64,000 bases of DNA from Nemertoderma westbladi (lineage: Eukaryota > Xenacoelomorpha > Nemertodermatida > Nemertodermatidae). The stretch spans positions 49,186-113,185 of the forward strand of contig JAUCBJ010005675.1 of assembly GCA_032718475.1 (NCBI GenBank). Direction: 5' to 3'. Position 1 is the stretch's first letter; every line of letters starts with the position of its first letter. Below the pieces are notes generated by a model that was not told the DNA's origin, did not search any database, and saw only the letters and a program-made list of their open reading frames with translations. This document shows, one piece after another, positions 11,172-23,741 of this stretch. The translations under genes and the position numbers were made by a program.

Positions 11172-12976
11172 AAGGATCAAATTTCAAGAGTCCTTGCCGG
11201 ATTGAGGATGGAGTCCTTGCTGGGATGAGGATGGAGTCCTTGCCGGATTGAGGATGGAGTCCTTGCTGGGATGAGGATGGAGTCATTGCTGGGATGAGGA
11301 AGGAGTCCTTGCTGGGATGAGGATGGAGTCCTTGCTGGGATGAGGATGGAGTCCTTGCTGGGATGAGGATGGAGTCCTTGCTGGATTGAGGATGGAGTCC
11401 TTGCTGGGATGAGGATGGAGTCCTTGCTGGGATGAGGATGGAGTCCTTGCTGGGATGAGGATGGAGTCCTTGCTGGGATGAGGATGGAGTCCTTGCTGGG
11501 ATGAGGATGGAGTCCTTGCTGGATTGAGGATGGAGTCCTTGCTGGGATGAGGATGGAGTCCTTGCTGGGATGAGGATGGAGTCCTTGCTGGGATGAGGAT
11601 GGAGTCCTTGCTGGGATGAGGAAGGAGTCCTTGCTGGGATGAGGATGGAGTCCTTGCCGGATTGAGGATGGAGTCCTTGCTGGGATGAGGATGGAGTCCT
11701 TGCCGGATTGAGGATGGAGTCCTTGCTGGGATGAGGATGGAGTCCTTGCTGGGATGAGGATGGAGTCCTTGCTGGGATGAGGAAGGAGTCCTTGCTGGGA
11801 TGAGGATGGAGTCCTTGCCGGATTGAGGATGGAGTCCTTGCTGGGATGAGGATGGAGTCCTTGCCGGATTGAGGATGGAGTCCTTGCTGGGATGAGGATG
11901 GAGTCCTTGCTGGGATGAGGAAGGAGTCCTTGCTGGGATGAGGATGGAGTCCTTGCTGGGATGAGGATGGAGTCCTTGCTGGGATGAGGATGGAGTCCTT
12001 GCTGGATTGAGGATGGAGTCCTTGCTGGGATGAGGATGGAGTCCTTGCTGGGATGAGGATGGAGTCCTTGCTGGGATGAGGATGGAGTCCTTGCTGGGAT
12101 GAGGATGGAGTCCTTGCTGGGATGAGGATGGAGTCCTTGCTGGATTGAGGATGGAGTCCTTGCTGGGATGAGGATGGAGTCCTTGCTGGGATGAGGATGG
12201 AGTCCTTGCTGGGATGAGGATGGAGTCCTTGCTGGGATGAGGATGGAGTCCTTGCTGGGATGAGGATGGAGTCCTTGCTGGGATGAGGATGGAGTCCTTG
12301 CTGGGATGAGGATGGAGTCCTTGCTGGGATGAGGATGGAGTCCTTGCTGGGATGAGGATGGAGTCCTTGCTGGGATGAGGATGGAGTTCTTGCTGGGTTG
12401 AGGATGGAGTCCTTGCTGGGATGAGGATGGAGTCCTTGCTGGGATGAGGATGGAGTCCTTGCTGGGATGAGGATGGAGTCCTTGCTGGATTGAGGATGGA
12501 GTCCTTGCTGGGATGAGGATGGAGTCCTTGCTGGGATGAGGATGGAGTCCTTGCTGGGATGAGGATGGAGTCCTTGCTGGGATGAGGATGGAGTTCTTGC
12601 TGGGATGAGGATGGAGTCCTTGCTGGGATGAGGATGGAGTCCTTGCTGGGATGAGGATGGAGTCCTTGCTGGATTGAGGATGGAGTCCTTGCTGGGGTGA
12701 GAATTGAGTCCTTGCTGGGATGAGGATGGAGTCCTTGCTGGGATGAGGATGGAGTCCTTGCTGGGCTGAGGAGTGAGTCCTTGCTGGGCTGAGGATGGAG
12801 TCCTTGCTGGGATGAGAATGGAGTCCTTGCTGGGATGAAGATGTAGTCCTTGCTGGGATGAGGATGGAGTCCTTGCTGGGATGAGAATGGAGTCCTTGCT
12901 GGGATGAGGATGGAGTCCTTGCTGGGGTGAGGATGGAGTCCTTGCTGGGATGAGGATGGAGTCCTTGCTGGGCTGA
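11172..12976. repeat. 23-bp minisatellite, about 78 copies
   Basis: The plus-strand unit is GAGTCCTTGCTGGGATGAGG followed by ATG, 23 bp long. Because 23 is not a multiple of 3, each minus-strand frame cycles through the same 23-residue peptide (it contains SKDSILIPART). No frame meets a stop, which gives three parallel open frames of 574 to 639 residues. Variant units (GGATTGAGG, GCCGGATTG, GGAAGG) are interspersed in blocks, and the unit drifts most at the right end (12690-12970). The array lies in the RIM intron between exons 23742-23968 and 8347-8564. I treat the open frames as non-genic. Confidence 0.95.
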
Positions 12977-13044
12977 GGATACCAAATCTCTGGATTGATG
13001 ATTCCAAATATCTCTCTAAAAACGGCCAAGTACAGTGCCAACCC

Positions 13045-13265
13045 GCTTCTAATCAAGGAATGGTTAGAGCGTCAGACTTCCAATCTGAAGATCTCGTGTT
13101 CGATCCCACCTAGTCGTCAATGCCTATTGAAAGCTGTGCACAACGAAGGCTATAAAAACCTCTGGATGGCTTTTATACTAAAACGCGACGCGGGCTGTAT
13201 TGTGCAAGTACAATCTCCAACCAGACCTTGTTCAGCAATGGTGTTGTCTCATTGGCCCCACTAAG
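13045..13265 (+). mobile_element. tRNA-derived SINE head with LINE-like tail
   Basis: A pol III A-box-like TGGTTAGAGCG lies at 13061-13071 and a B-box GTTCGATCCC at 13098-13107. Between them CAGACTTCCAATCTG forms a tRNA-like anticodon arm. The acceptor stem does not pair, so this is not a functional tRNA. The downstream part (CTCTGGATGGC, then CAATCTCCAACCAGACC) resembles the end of the LINE fragment at 22960-23560 (CTCTGGATGGC, CATCTCCAACCAGCCC). That is the usual SINE and partner-LINE relationship. Confidence 0.65.
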
Positions 13266-13645
13266 CTTGAAATTTGAACGGATGAATGGGGCCGCCTCCG
13301 CTTTGGAGGATATTCCTTTCGCCGTGATGACCAGCCCGTGCACGATCTGATGCCTTGGTGGAATAAACTTGGTGGACAGCCCATGACTTTCTTAAGACGC
13401 CTCTTAAAGGACACTGGCCTTGAAGATGCGGATGATCTCGCGAATGTCTTGGGGGGTAGTGAGTTGTGGGGGTGCAATTTTGACGATGAGCCTGCATAGT
13501 AATCTCAATGCAGCATGTCGATTGCAGTTTAGTAATATATATAGTGTAGTCAAAGATTAAGTTGGTTATGGCAACATGCTATAACCTGATTTCTTGCGTG
13601 CTAACATGACACGTTCGTGGGGACTTCGCGCAGCACGTAGTCGGC

Positions 13646-14215
13646 AAGCCTTGGCATACGGTTCATATAGAGCAAATGGGGCATGTCTAGTTTGGACCCC
13701 ATATCCCATGCTATAAATGTATTCATTCGTTACATACAATCATATGTTAATCCGCTAGGTGGTGTCAAATTGTTATTCTGCAATTTCGTACTTACCAGTG
13801 CAGCACTGTATAGCAGTACCGTACCGGTAGGCCTATGTCATTACTTCTGAGTCTCTAGCGGATCCCCAATTAAATGTCTTAACTTTTCAATTTCGTAAAA
13901 GATAGACTTCATGATTCTCTACCGGCCACCAAAATTTCAGCTCAGGAAAATGAGGCCTTCTCGAGAAATTTAACATTTTCTAAAAACCACATAATCTGTC
14001 GTAGCTGACGTCAGACTGCATGATTTTTCACCAAACTTTACAAACTTTCTAAACTTTCTCTCTACTACTTACCTACTAAGTTTGGTTCAATTCCGAACCA
14101 GCAATGCCGAGATATTCGCGTTCAAACATTTACCAGACGGACGGACAGACAGACAGACGGACATGCCCCATTTGCCCTATATGAACCGTATGCCAAGGCT
14201 CCCTTTACACTACAT
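13646..14215. mobile_element. Inverted-repeat element without coding capacity
   Basis: The left arm reads AGCCTTGGCATACGGTTCAT, then AGCAAATGGGGCATGTC. The right arm (14160-14210) is the reverse complement: GACATGCCCCATTTGCC, then ATGAACCGTATGCCAAGGCT. The interior is AT-rich with a short CAGACGGACGGACAGACAGA run near 14134. I see no transposase. Confidence 0.65.
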
Positions 14216-15048
14216 CGCGCCTATGCCTCATTCGCCGGCCAATAAACACACCAGTACTGCAATCCTGCAAAGTGTTTATCACACGCCATTATGTATAGTT
14301 ATTCACATATTTGTGTGTAAAGTATGTAAAGAGGATTATTGCATATTACAAAAATATATTTTGATGGAATTTCATAAAATGTCTTAAAAACTGGAATTAA
14401 GTTTAAAACATTTCTTCGACCGAATTAAAAGTTATTAAATTTTAGTGTTTTTCATGTAAATAATATTGGTTGAGAAAAACGATATTTGAAATAATAAGTA
14501 ATTTGGTAATTGAACCTGTGTATCTGTTATAGCAACTATACCGTCGAGTGGTAACAAAATAAACAGACAAGTCACTATTATATGATGTAATTACACAGTT
14601 CCGTAATGTGCTATGCAACAACGCGTTGTTCATATAGTCACGGTGTTAAGTTGTTAAGGTGTTACTTGGAATTTTGTAATAGAAATATTTCCACGCAATT
14701 ACAAAAATGAATTAATTTTTGTAAAGACACATACGTTTGCTCGGTGTTCCAAGTAAATACGAGCGATTGTACCAAAACTGACGAAACCAGTTTGCCATAT
14801 GAGAAATCTTTCCAAATGCATATCAAGCCATTAAATAATAATACATTGATGATTACAACAAACTTAAGCCATAAAACAAATTAACATAATGATTACATCG
14901 TAGCACTATTTGTAATAAACTGAATTAATTAAACTGCATAGGTCAGGTACCTTTGGTACAAAATTATTATAGTTAGTCGCAAAACTGGAGATAAGTAGCA
15001 ATGGCAAAACTGGGTATATATAGAAAAAGTGGTGCGAAAAAAGATTAG

Positions 15049-15680
15049 ATGAAATCCCTGCAGAGAGAGGTATGGAAAAGAGGATTGCTGAACAGGCCAT
15101 TATTGGATGTTTGCAACCGGATGCTGAAAGGGGAAAAGCCACCACCAATTTGGAATAAAGGTCAACTAAAGCCTCTCGCCAAGAAAGGGGACTTCGGTAT
15201 ACCAACAAACTATCGTCTGCCAAAATATAGAACAAAATGATTCTATATAGAATTAGGCCTCACATACAGAAACTGCCGCGTAAGAGCCAAAATGGATTTC
15301 AACCAAAAAGATAGACAATAGCATTCAAACAAAGCATTCGACTCCATCCATAGAGGTAAAATGCTGGAAATACCAAAAGTAATTGTGGCTGACATTTGAT
15401 TGTTATATTGTGAAACAGAAGTCCAGGTACTCTCACCAGATGGTGAAACTGAGTTCTTCTCCATCCTGGCTGGCCTACTGCAAGGAATCGACGTCATTAC
15501 TATTCATGTTGTAGTACGCAATGAGAACGGCCACAAATTAATAAGATTGTTTATTCACACTAAAAGAACGTAGAAGCCGCAGATATCCGGTCACAGACAC
15601 CGACTTTGCGGATGACATCGCCCTGCTCTCTAATACGCTAGCAGATGAACGAGAGGGCTGCTAAGGAGGTTGGTATATAA
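15049..15680 (+). pseudogene. Degraded LINE reverse transcriptase fragment
   Basis: Reading across several frames gives LDVCNRMLKGEKPPPIWNKG, then LKPLAKKGD and PTNYR. This is the fingers and motif 0-1 region of non-LTR reverse transcriptases (the pattern is usually PLPKKGD, NYRPI). Further along come VQVLSPDGETEFF and, near 15600, FADDIALLS, the catalytic motif with its two aspartates. Several stops and frameshifts interrupt it. It sits in the RIM intron, antisense to RIM. Confidence 0.75.
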
Positions 15681-15699
15681 ACTCTGTATTTGTGGAAAA

Positions 15700-17540
15700 C
15701 GTGGAACTATGCGGCAAAACTTGAGCTTGGAGCAGAAATTGTTCTACATGGCAAACACTGGGGCAAAGTGTCACAACTAGAATATGTGACAAATCCGGAG
15801 TTATGTGACTTAAGCTAAGCTGTGAAAATAACTGAACAACAATAAATATACTTACTAATACTACTAACTATACTTTATAACTGTAAACCTACTATAAATA
15901 TTATAATACTACTATTACATAGTTTTAACAACTGTAAACCTAATATAATACTATACTATAGTATACTACGAATATTATAATATTATTTGCTATTTATTAG
16001 CAAATCCTAAAAAGATTTAAAGATATTATACTGAAGCTGTGATTGGCTTTGCTATTGAACTGATTTGCAAATCGAGAAAAAAATTCAAATTGACCTAAAT
16101 CAGACACGGTATATAATATACTATGTCCACTAACTGTATGAAATAATAATAATAATTCAATTTATATCACGCCTTTTCCTATAGTTTGTTCAAGGCGCAT
16201 TATATGTACAGTTAGGACATACTGCATACCTTAACCAAATAGTAAAGTGTATACCATAATGTTTGAACAATTACACGTACTCTACAAATGTGAATACGAA
16301 AACAATAATGTTCGGCGCGTATTTAATAACTAATAACTTTCATTAAGTTTCACCTAATAAATAACCTATAACTTTACAATGTAAGTTGCATTTGGTTATG
16401 ATGGTAACATATGTTTTTGGGAGTCACACATTCCGCGTGAAACACGTTTATTGGTTATATAAAAGAAGGGCTGGGTTTCATCCAGGGTAGGGTACATCTC
16501 CTATACAACCCATAATATGGTAGAAAATTACTAAACCACAGGAAGAACACATGTTAGCTAGGTTTATAGTTTAATGTATATCATTTCCTATACTTCATAG
16601 TCGGTAATTCAGTTCCGAAAATTCCGATTTCAAAGATATTTATATGGAGCGTTTGTGGATAGTAATTGATAATAAAAATGGCATTGGTATATTATATAAT
16701 TACATATGTAAGCAGGTAGTGAATGATGCCGCAGAACTAATAATGTGCCCACCAGTATTTCAATAGTAGTACAGTAGTAGTACATGTGCACAAGCTGTAC
16801 TTTATGCACGCCAACTAATACACTGTCAAATGTCATTTGATGTGAATAATCTTTGTATAAAAATTAGGGAGTGTGGGGAGGCTGGGAGGGGTGTCACTGA
16901 TTTACTATATGCCAGGAGGGAAGAGCCGAAGGACGAAGAGATGGTGTATACTGTACGGCTTTATAATCAAAAACAATAAACGAGAAAACTATATCTCACA
17001 TGTGCACAGAATGTTCGTTGCATAAAAGTAGCCAATGGATGGATAGAGTGTGATACTCAGAGACGGAGCCATTGGCGAACGATGAATAAATAGTATTGCA
17101 GACTGGCATTCATTGTTGTCTGGACGTGTGTCTAGTTGTCTAGATTATCATAATTTCAAAAATAAAAACAACCGAAACAAACAATGACAATACAACTTGT
17201 ATTTATTTCTACCATTAAACATCAATGAATTAATTACCAAATTATTTAATAATACTGCAAATCAGCACCAAAATTAGTTTAACACGCACAATAAATACTT
17301 ACCTTCCATATCAGGATACAAAAATATTATTAAATCTTCACGATATTAATTTCAATGTTTTTAATGCATATTATTATTAATTATTGAAGTACATCCATAT
17401 AATAACCGTATCTATTTCTATTTCTATCAAATATCAATAATAATGTTATTCACCTGTCTTATTTAATGAAAGATTGATAAGTGTTACAAATCATTAATGA
17501 ATTAATGCAAGAGTTGAATTAGTAGCTTAATTATATTTGA
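15700..17540. other. No gene seen (RIM intron)
   Basis: The stretch is AT-rich with simple runs (TACTATACTATAG near 15950) and contains nothing coding that I could recognise. Its right edge is the probable 3' end of the OCA2-like gene. Confidence 0.4.
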
Positions 17541-17659
17541 TTATTTATTAATTACAATTATATTAATCCAAGTATTCTGTAGTATTTTTAAAACAGAAGT
17601 AAAATGTAACAGATTTATAGAGACATATCGACATATGTTTAAAACATACGCATAATAAA

Positions 17660-17665
17660 TTTATT
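17660..17665 (-). terminator. Candidate polyadenylation signal of the OCA2-like gene
   Basis: AATAAA on the minus strand, about 230 bp after the stop codon of the OCA2-like gene. A second AATAAA lies at 17544-17549. I assign it by position only. Confidence 0.4.
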
Positions 17666-17896
17666 ACGTTAATGTTACTTTTATCCTCAAATATTTGATA
17701 AAAACGTAATGAATTACATGCGACTAACTCTCCGGGTGTTCCCACTGTCATATTCAATCAGTCCCACAGGTCGATAAAATCCAAAGGAAGAGTGTAGAGC
17801 CATACGGTTGCTTATTTAGACCATAAGGGAAGGGGCGAAACATACGAGTGAGAGCGCGACTCCAATGGCAGTACATAGTAGCTGGTAAAGGAAGTA

Positions 17897-20125
17897 TCAA
17901 TGCCATTGAAAAATCGAATGGCAAATCAATAAATAAACAGTAGCAGAAGCTACAGAGGCCAGCATAACAGGAAAACCGTATCGAAAAAACGAATTGAACG
18001 TTAGTTTGTGTCCGTGTTGTTCGCATATTCCCGCACATACAACATTCGCAGAAGCCCCGATAAGAGTTCCATTACCCCCGAAACAAGCTCCGAAAGCGAG
18101 CGCCCACACGAGAGGTTGTAGAGAGTCAACTACCCCGTTTTCGTACCAGCGTACTACAACCGGGATCATTGCTGTAGTGTAAGGTATGTTATCAATAAAA
18201 CTAGAGGCTAAAGCGCTAATCCACAAAAGGGCAATCATAGCTACTGTTAGTCTAGAACTGTCGGGAACTTGTTCTATAAGATCGCCGGTGGTGTTAGCTA
18301 TAAACGCTATCAATCCCAGCTCCCCTAAAGCCTCCATCATAACGAACAGAGCGGCAAAGAAGACAAGAGTAGCCCACTCCACCCGATCGAGGACGGCGTC
18401 AAGGTTAGCGGTGTCTGATAGAGTGAGTATCCATATAGCGCCGAAAGACGACACCCACCCAAGACCTAAATTAATTTGGGGAACAGACTGCACGAAAAAT
18501 AAAATAATTACCGCAGACAAAACCAACATACATTTAATTAATAAAGGCCAATCAGTTATCACGTATCGCCTCTCTAATTGCTGATAATTTCGCTCCCAGT
18601 TTATTGAACCTCTACCATTTTCCCGTTGGTTCATTTCTAGAACGGACTGAAGAGCAACTATTTTCTGCATCAGTAGGGCTCGTACCATGTTTTCTTCCCT
18701 TGTGATCCCCATTAAACGTCGTGCAGTCCTTTGCCACACAACAATCTCCCGTCGCAACTCAACGATCTCTAAATCCTCCAAGTTCTCAGAGACAACTCCT
18801 CGCAACAATAAACGCACAACAAGATAAACAACAACCATTGCGAGAATAGACCCCAGACTCATATGCAGCGTGAAGTTGTTAAAGTTAATATCGTGTCTCG
18901 CGATGTCCTTATGCGAAACGATGAGCACATTGGGAGGGTCGCCGACAGCGGTAGCGGTTCCCCCGACGTTACTAAAGATAACCAAAACAATAAGCATATA
19001 ACGGGGATCGAAGTTGAGAACCTCACAAAGCCGAATAGTAACCGGGGTAACAAGTAGGATAGTGGTGACGTTGTCTAACACAGACGAAACAACCGCGGTA
19101 AACAAAGACAAGATTGTTATTAAAGGCCACAGCTGTCCTTTTGCTAATTTATAAGCTTTCACCGCGATGTAATCAAAGAGACCGGTTTCCGATAAAACCG
19201 CTACCTGCACCATCATCCCAAAGAGTAACGATAATGTCTCCCAATCCATCCACATTATTGTTTTCTCCATGGAGGGGCCCTCGTTCACGGCGTGCAGGGT
19301 GGCCAACGCCGCTGTGGCGCCCAGCATTGCCGCTACAGTGCGGTGGACGCAGTCCGATATGATCAGGCCGTAGACGAACACGAGTATTACGGCGGCGTAA
19401 GTGGCACCCTCGGCGACCCGCGACGGCATAACGAACACCGAGAGAATGACTGGCACGGAGCGATTCGAGTTCGTCGATACAATGAGTTTATATGAGTCCC
19501 CTGGTCGACTAGTTCGATCTGCGGCGAAATCAACGTATTTCGTTATGGAAGGACTCTGGTCGTGGCCGTCCGTTAAATACTCCTTCCACTGAAGGACTTC
19601 GAACTCGGCTACCGATTGATTGTTAGAGATAATCGCTCGGAACAGAACGAAATCGCCTGAGTTCCCGTTAAGAGCGGTTTCCGTAAACGGCCCAGCTATT
19701 GTCGCTTTCATCACTGGGTACTTTGATATATCCTCAGTAAGATGGTGGAGATGGGGTTTACCGTTGGTGACGGCAACCACGTAGTTGTCGAGAGACTTAA
19801 AAGGATAAAACGCGAAAACTACACAACAAATAACAACAGAAATAGTTAGGACGGCTATCTTTATAAGGTTTAGTCGATATTTAACTAAAGGGGAACACGT
19901 TAGTTTGCTTTTTGTTGTGTTCGAGTTCTTTCGTTCCAGGTCCAGTAATGCGTCTTCTATGTCTAACTCCATCTCCATGTCGTCATGGAGATGAATATCT
20001 ATCGACGAATGCCGCAGTAAATTTATATCAACATCGTCATTACATTCGTCACCATCAGGACTCCTTTTATAATGGACCAATGGGCTTCGCTCATCTTTCA
20101 TTTTCCGATCATTAGAGAATGCCAT
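17897..20125 (-). CDS. OCA2/P-protein-like anion transporter, intronless, 742 aa
   Basis: Complete single-exon gene for a melanosomal P-protein homologue, in the ion transporter superfamily of ArsB/NhaD and SLC13 proteins. Residues 1-85 are a cytosolic tail with an acidic dileucine-like ERSPLV signal near 12-17. TM1 is about 87-107. A lumenal loop follows (about 110-235, sequons at N169 and N221), then the two transporter halves. Signature segments are GGTATAVGDPPNV (388-400), FIDNIPYTTAMIPV (643-656) and GGNGTLIGASANVVCAGI (683-700), nearly the vertebrate OCA2 sequences. Human OCA2 is about 838 residues, so this is close to full length. The start at 20125 is the first Met and precedes TM1 by the expected distance. 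Family knowledge: OCA2 supports melanosome chloride and pH balance. The gene lies inside a 15-kb RIM intron on the same strand. The lack of introns suggests a retrocopy or an intron-poor lineage. Confidence 0.93.
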   Translation of the reverse strand: MAFSNDRKMKDERSPLVHYKRSPDGDECNDDVDINLLRHSSIDIHLHDDMEMELDIEDALLDLERKNSNTTKSKLTCSPLVKYRLNLIKIAVLTISVVICCVVFAFYPFKSLDNYVVAVTNGKPHLHHLTEDISKYPVMKATIAGPFTETALNGNSGDFVLFRAIISNNQSVAEFEVLQWKEYLTDGHDQSPSITKYVDFAADRTSRPGDSYKLIVSTNSNRSVPVILSVFVMPSRVAEGATYAAVILVFVYGLIISDCVHRTVAAMLGATAALATLHAVNEGPSMEKTIMWMDWETLSLLFGMMVQVAVLSETGLFDYIAVKAYKLAKGQLWPLITILSLFTAVVSSVLDNVTTILLVTPVTIRLCEVLNFDPRYMLIVLVIFSNVGGTATAVGDPPNVLIVSHKDIARHDINFNNFTLHMSLGSILAMVVVYLVVRLLLRGVVSENLEDLEIVELRREIVVWQRTARRLMGITREENMVRALLMQKIVALQSVLEMNQRENGRGSINWERNYQQLERRYVITDWPLLIKCMLVLSAVIILFFVQSVPQINLGLGWVSSFGAIWILTLSDTANLDAVLDRVEWATLVFFAALFVMMEALGELGLIAFIANTTGDLIEQVPDSSRLTVAMIALLWISALASSFIDNIPYTTAMIPVVVRWYENGVVDSLQPLVWALAFGACFGGNGTLIGASANVVCAGICEQHGHKLTFNSFFRYGFPVMLASVASATVYLLICHSIFQWH

Positions 20126-20821
20126 TATGTTGGTGATTATTGTTAATTTTACAAAAAATTCATTTTAACCTTTTAATATAATAGGGTGATGTTTAAATTC
20201 CATATTTAATATAATAACACAAACAATAATATTGATCGATAAATAACCGATTGTCGAAAGGCAGTAGAAATAAAATGAGGCCTTAATTGCTTCATTATAT
20301 CGAAAAAAAAATATATTTTTTACTAAATCAGATTTAAAGTGAAATTTATTAAAATAATTGCACATTTAGTTTATAACGAACCTGCCTATTAATAGGCCAG
20401 GGTAGTTCTTGTCAAGAGTTGAGCCGTTTAAAAACACGATGTGGTTGTGTGTGTGTGTATGTATAACCATCCAATATCTCAAAAACTCAAGCAGGTACGC
20501 AAAAATTTTAATAACAAACTCTCCATAAATTTTGGTTGCGCACAAGACTGTATATTTTTTGTGGCGTTTCGATCACGGGGTCACTGAAAAATAGCGGTTT
20601 TGAAAATTTAATGTCGAATTTCATCGATTTCAACTCGTCGAGTATGCACCAACTTTTTTATTTGAGATATTCAGTCATCTGAGCAACATATTTGAGCCTC
20701 AGAATCTTTTCAAATATCGCCAATCTCGCACAGAACGTCGCCAAAATTTGTTAGTCCGGCAAAAAAACGCACAAATTCGTCTAAAAGAGTAAATTATTTA
20801 GTTGCGGAATAATATGATTCA

Positions 20822-21262
20822 ACTAGAAAAGCCAGCCAGCTGGCTGTAAGGAGACCGTCCATATAGACAAACGTAGTGTTAGTTGGGTCCCTCCTCATTC
20901 ATTATCATCAACTCCCTCCCACCTAACATAGCAGTGAGTAACCTTATAGATTATTGTCATTGGATTCACTGGGAAGAGCTCTTCATCTGGTGGGGTAATA
21001 CATTATACAAACGTTTACAGTTGATGTTTGATTGCTGTCTGGGGTAGAGTGAGAGAGTAATAAATTTGGCAAGTAATATACTTCTCTGCAGTTTGGGCTA
21101 TTTCAATAAATAGTAGTAGCTTACTAGGCCCACATGAATACCAGCAGCTGGTGTTTCTATCGTTGAGTTGATGGCAATTTATCGTGTTTTCATTTTCGCT
21201 CACTCAGGGTACTGGTTTGAGGGGCAGGTTCGTTTAAAGCCAGCTTGCTGGCTTTCTAGTGT
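20822..21262. mobile_element. Short inverted-repeat element
   Basis: The left end is CTAGAAAAGCCAGCCAGCTG. The right end is the imperfect reverse complement CAGCTTGCTGGCTTTCTAG. The 440-bp interior has no coding content that I recognise. It is probably a MITE. I could not determine a target-site duplication. Confidence 0.5.
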
Positions 21263-22959
21263 GAGAAATCTTTGCTTACATTAGTGATTAATTTAGTACA
21301 TTTTAAATAAATTCCCAACATGCATGGACGACCTGGTTGCTGTTTCAGCGCCCCTTAACGGTAGATTTCGAACTGATCATGGTAAGTATACGACATATAT
21401 CTAAAAATTTATATCTGGTTTGCATCACTTTTACCTTAAAAAAGCCTACATTGGCCTGATTTTGGCCTTTTGCGTAATTATTCCAATATATTTCCAACTG
21501 CTTTTCGATTACAAACTAATTTCTTACAAATAAATCAATATATAAAACATAAATAAACATAATGAAAAAAACAAATATATAAAAGAAAATTAAAATGATA
21601 CGCAAAATCAACGTAAAATCTATGTATATAAAATCCTATGTAATACCGATATAGGAATATAAGAGTATACAGTAGATAATTATACAAAAGGAAATTATTT
21701 ATTGGTTAATATTTACAAATACGAAAACGTTTCATTTATTGGTAACTAAAAGTAAACCTTGATCTTATGAATGATTATCTTTATGTGTTTAGAAAGTATA
21801 TTAGCATAGAACAATAATTAGTGGATCTAGGAACTGCGACACAGAGCGGATGTGTTGCCAAGTAAAACACGTTCTAATGATTAATAATAATAGTTCTACT
21901 GTACGATTGTAAAGCATTACGAACATTGATATAACCGTTAAAGCGTATATGTATGCTGCGGACAGCCGCACATGTACGCCGTACATTAGTAGTTAGTACG
22001 CACAGATAATAGCCCAATCATTCCCCCTATCGCGTAATTGGAGTTTTACGACGAACATTTTCACGACTATTATAGATTGCTTTCCAATTTATAATTTCAA
22101 ATTAAACATCAAGAGTACAGTATAGTACAGTACAGTACAGTAATAGTACAGTACAGTATAAATAGTACAGTCTGTCTGTGAGCAGAATTTCAGCAATGCC
22201 CGTAGGTCACTCCTACAAAATTTCAGATGAATCTGAGGGTTGGTTCTATAATTACAGCTAGTGGCAGACAGATGAATTATAGAAGTCTCTCTGTGTGTAG
22301 AATTTCTAAACTATTGATATAGACTACATGTGTTGTGTACCAACCGACTTATTAGCGTTCAAAATTTACGACGACGACGACATACGGGTCCACTAATTCT
22401 ACCCCTACGCTAAGGCTCACCATGGAATTACGTGGCTCGCCCCACAAGTGCATCACCAAATATTTATTTAACAAATATAATATAAAAATGTAAGATTAAA
22501 AACCAAGTAGAGTGTTCTTTTAATATATTAATTAGCGAAGTTTTATTAGTTATTATTAGTTTAGCAAAGTCGACTTTGAAGTCCAAATGCAAACGAAAGT
22601 TAAAATGGCGCATAATTCTCTCATATCAAGTGCATGGTTAAAAATTATTAAATAAAAATAAAGGAAAGGAACAGGTTAGAGTGGCGTTGTATTCTGACAA
22701 AATTAATAAACTAATTTAGAATTCGTATTCGACAAATTCGTAGTGGAGACTATTTTTTCAGTTTCGAACAACTAGGGCCATTATCCGATACGAATTATAT
22801 GAAAGGTGTGGGCGGAAATACAAGCTGATGAATTTATGACTGCCGCATTTTCGGCCGTTTTCGGGCTCCCAGCATTCATTAGAAATTCCGCAGCCGATGC
22901 CCTCGAATGCCCAACCCTTTACTGTAGTACTTAGTCCATAATTGCGGTCGACTATGTCC

Positions 22960-23560
22960 TACGCATATTCTTAGATCATCGCATAATGATGATGGGGTGA
23001 TGATAACTCCACCTACTGGCTCCAAAGGTCGAGGAAATCCTGCCAAGTACCTAACTGATCTAGACTTTGCTGATGACTTAGGAGTACTCTCAGAATCACT
23101 AGAGGGAGCCCAGCGGCTCCTCAGCTCATTAGAACAGGCTGCTTCTAGTATTGGTCTTTTTGTGACAGTTAATTTTGAAAGTCCTCAGGAAATGTCTAAT
23201 CGAACATATGAGCATAAGCTCAAATGATAGTATAACCTTGAGCATGTGGACGGCTTCTGTTACCTGGGATCATGGATCCGGAAATCAGGTGAGGCGTGAG
23301 GACCTTTGAATACGTAAGGGAAAGGCATGGGCAGCATTGAATAGGCTTTCCAGGTTTTGGAAGTTACACAGCATACGTCGGAAACATAAGGTCCAATTAT
23401 TTAGAGCAGCAGTAGTTCCAGTACTCCTCTATGGGAGTCCATGCTGGGCTCTACCGCTGAAGACACCAAATCTCTGGATGGCACATTCACAAGAATGCTA
23501 CGCCGGGTTCATTGTGTCAATACAATGAACACATCTCCAACCAGCCCATGTACAGCATTG
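22960..23560 (+). pseudogene. Degraded LINE reverse transcriptase fragment
   Basis: The translation gives YLTDLDFADDLGVLSESLEG, the YADD-type catalytic motif and its downstream helix, then AQRLLSSLEQAASSIGLF. After a frameshift near 23190 come LEHVDGFCYLGSW, LNRLSRFWK and VQLFRAAVVPVLLYG, the thumb and C-terminal region found in many invertebrate LINEs. Stops interrupt the frame. A shorter relative is at 57185-57340. Plus strand, antisense to RIM. Confidence 0.8.
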
Positions 23561-23741
23561 CGGGTGCCTCACTAGGCGGCAACAATAACAATAAACATCG
23601 CGGGAACAATAAACTACATTTTTCCATAAAACCAATAAATATTAAATATTCTATAAACACATAAATATGCGTGTTGCACTGCTCCATACTCAACGCAATG
23701 TCCCAACTCCACCCTACATAACCACTGCCCCCTCTACTTAC

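Noticed and set aside
11137-13056. Long repetitive protein gene of 574-639 residues on the minus strand
   Set aside because: All three frames are open only because the 23-bp unit has no stop. There is no promoter, splice or unique coding context, and variation is frame-independent.
13052-13115. Functional tRNA-Gly(TCC)
   Set aside because: A and B boxes and an anticodon arm are present, but the acceptor and T stems do not pair properly, so a SINE head is more likely.
18186-19592. Several plus-strand open frames
   Set aside because: They are antisense shadows of the OCA2-like coding sequence.
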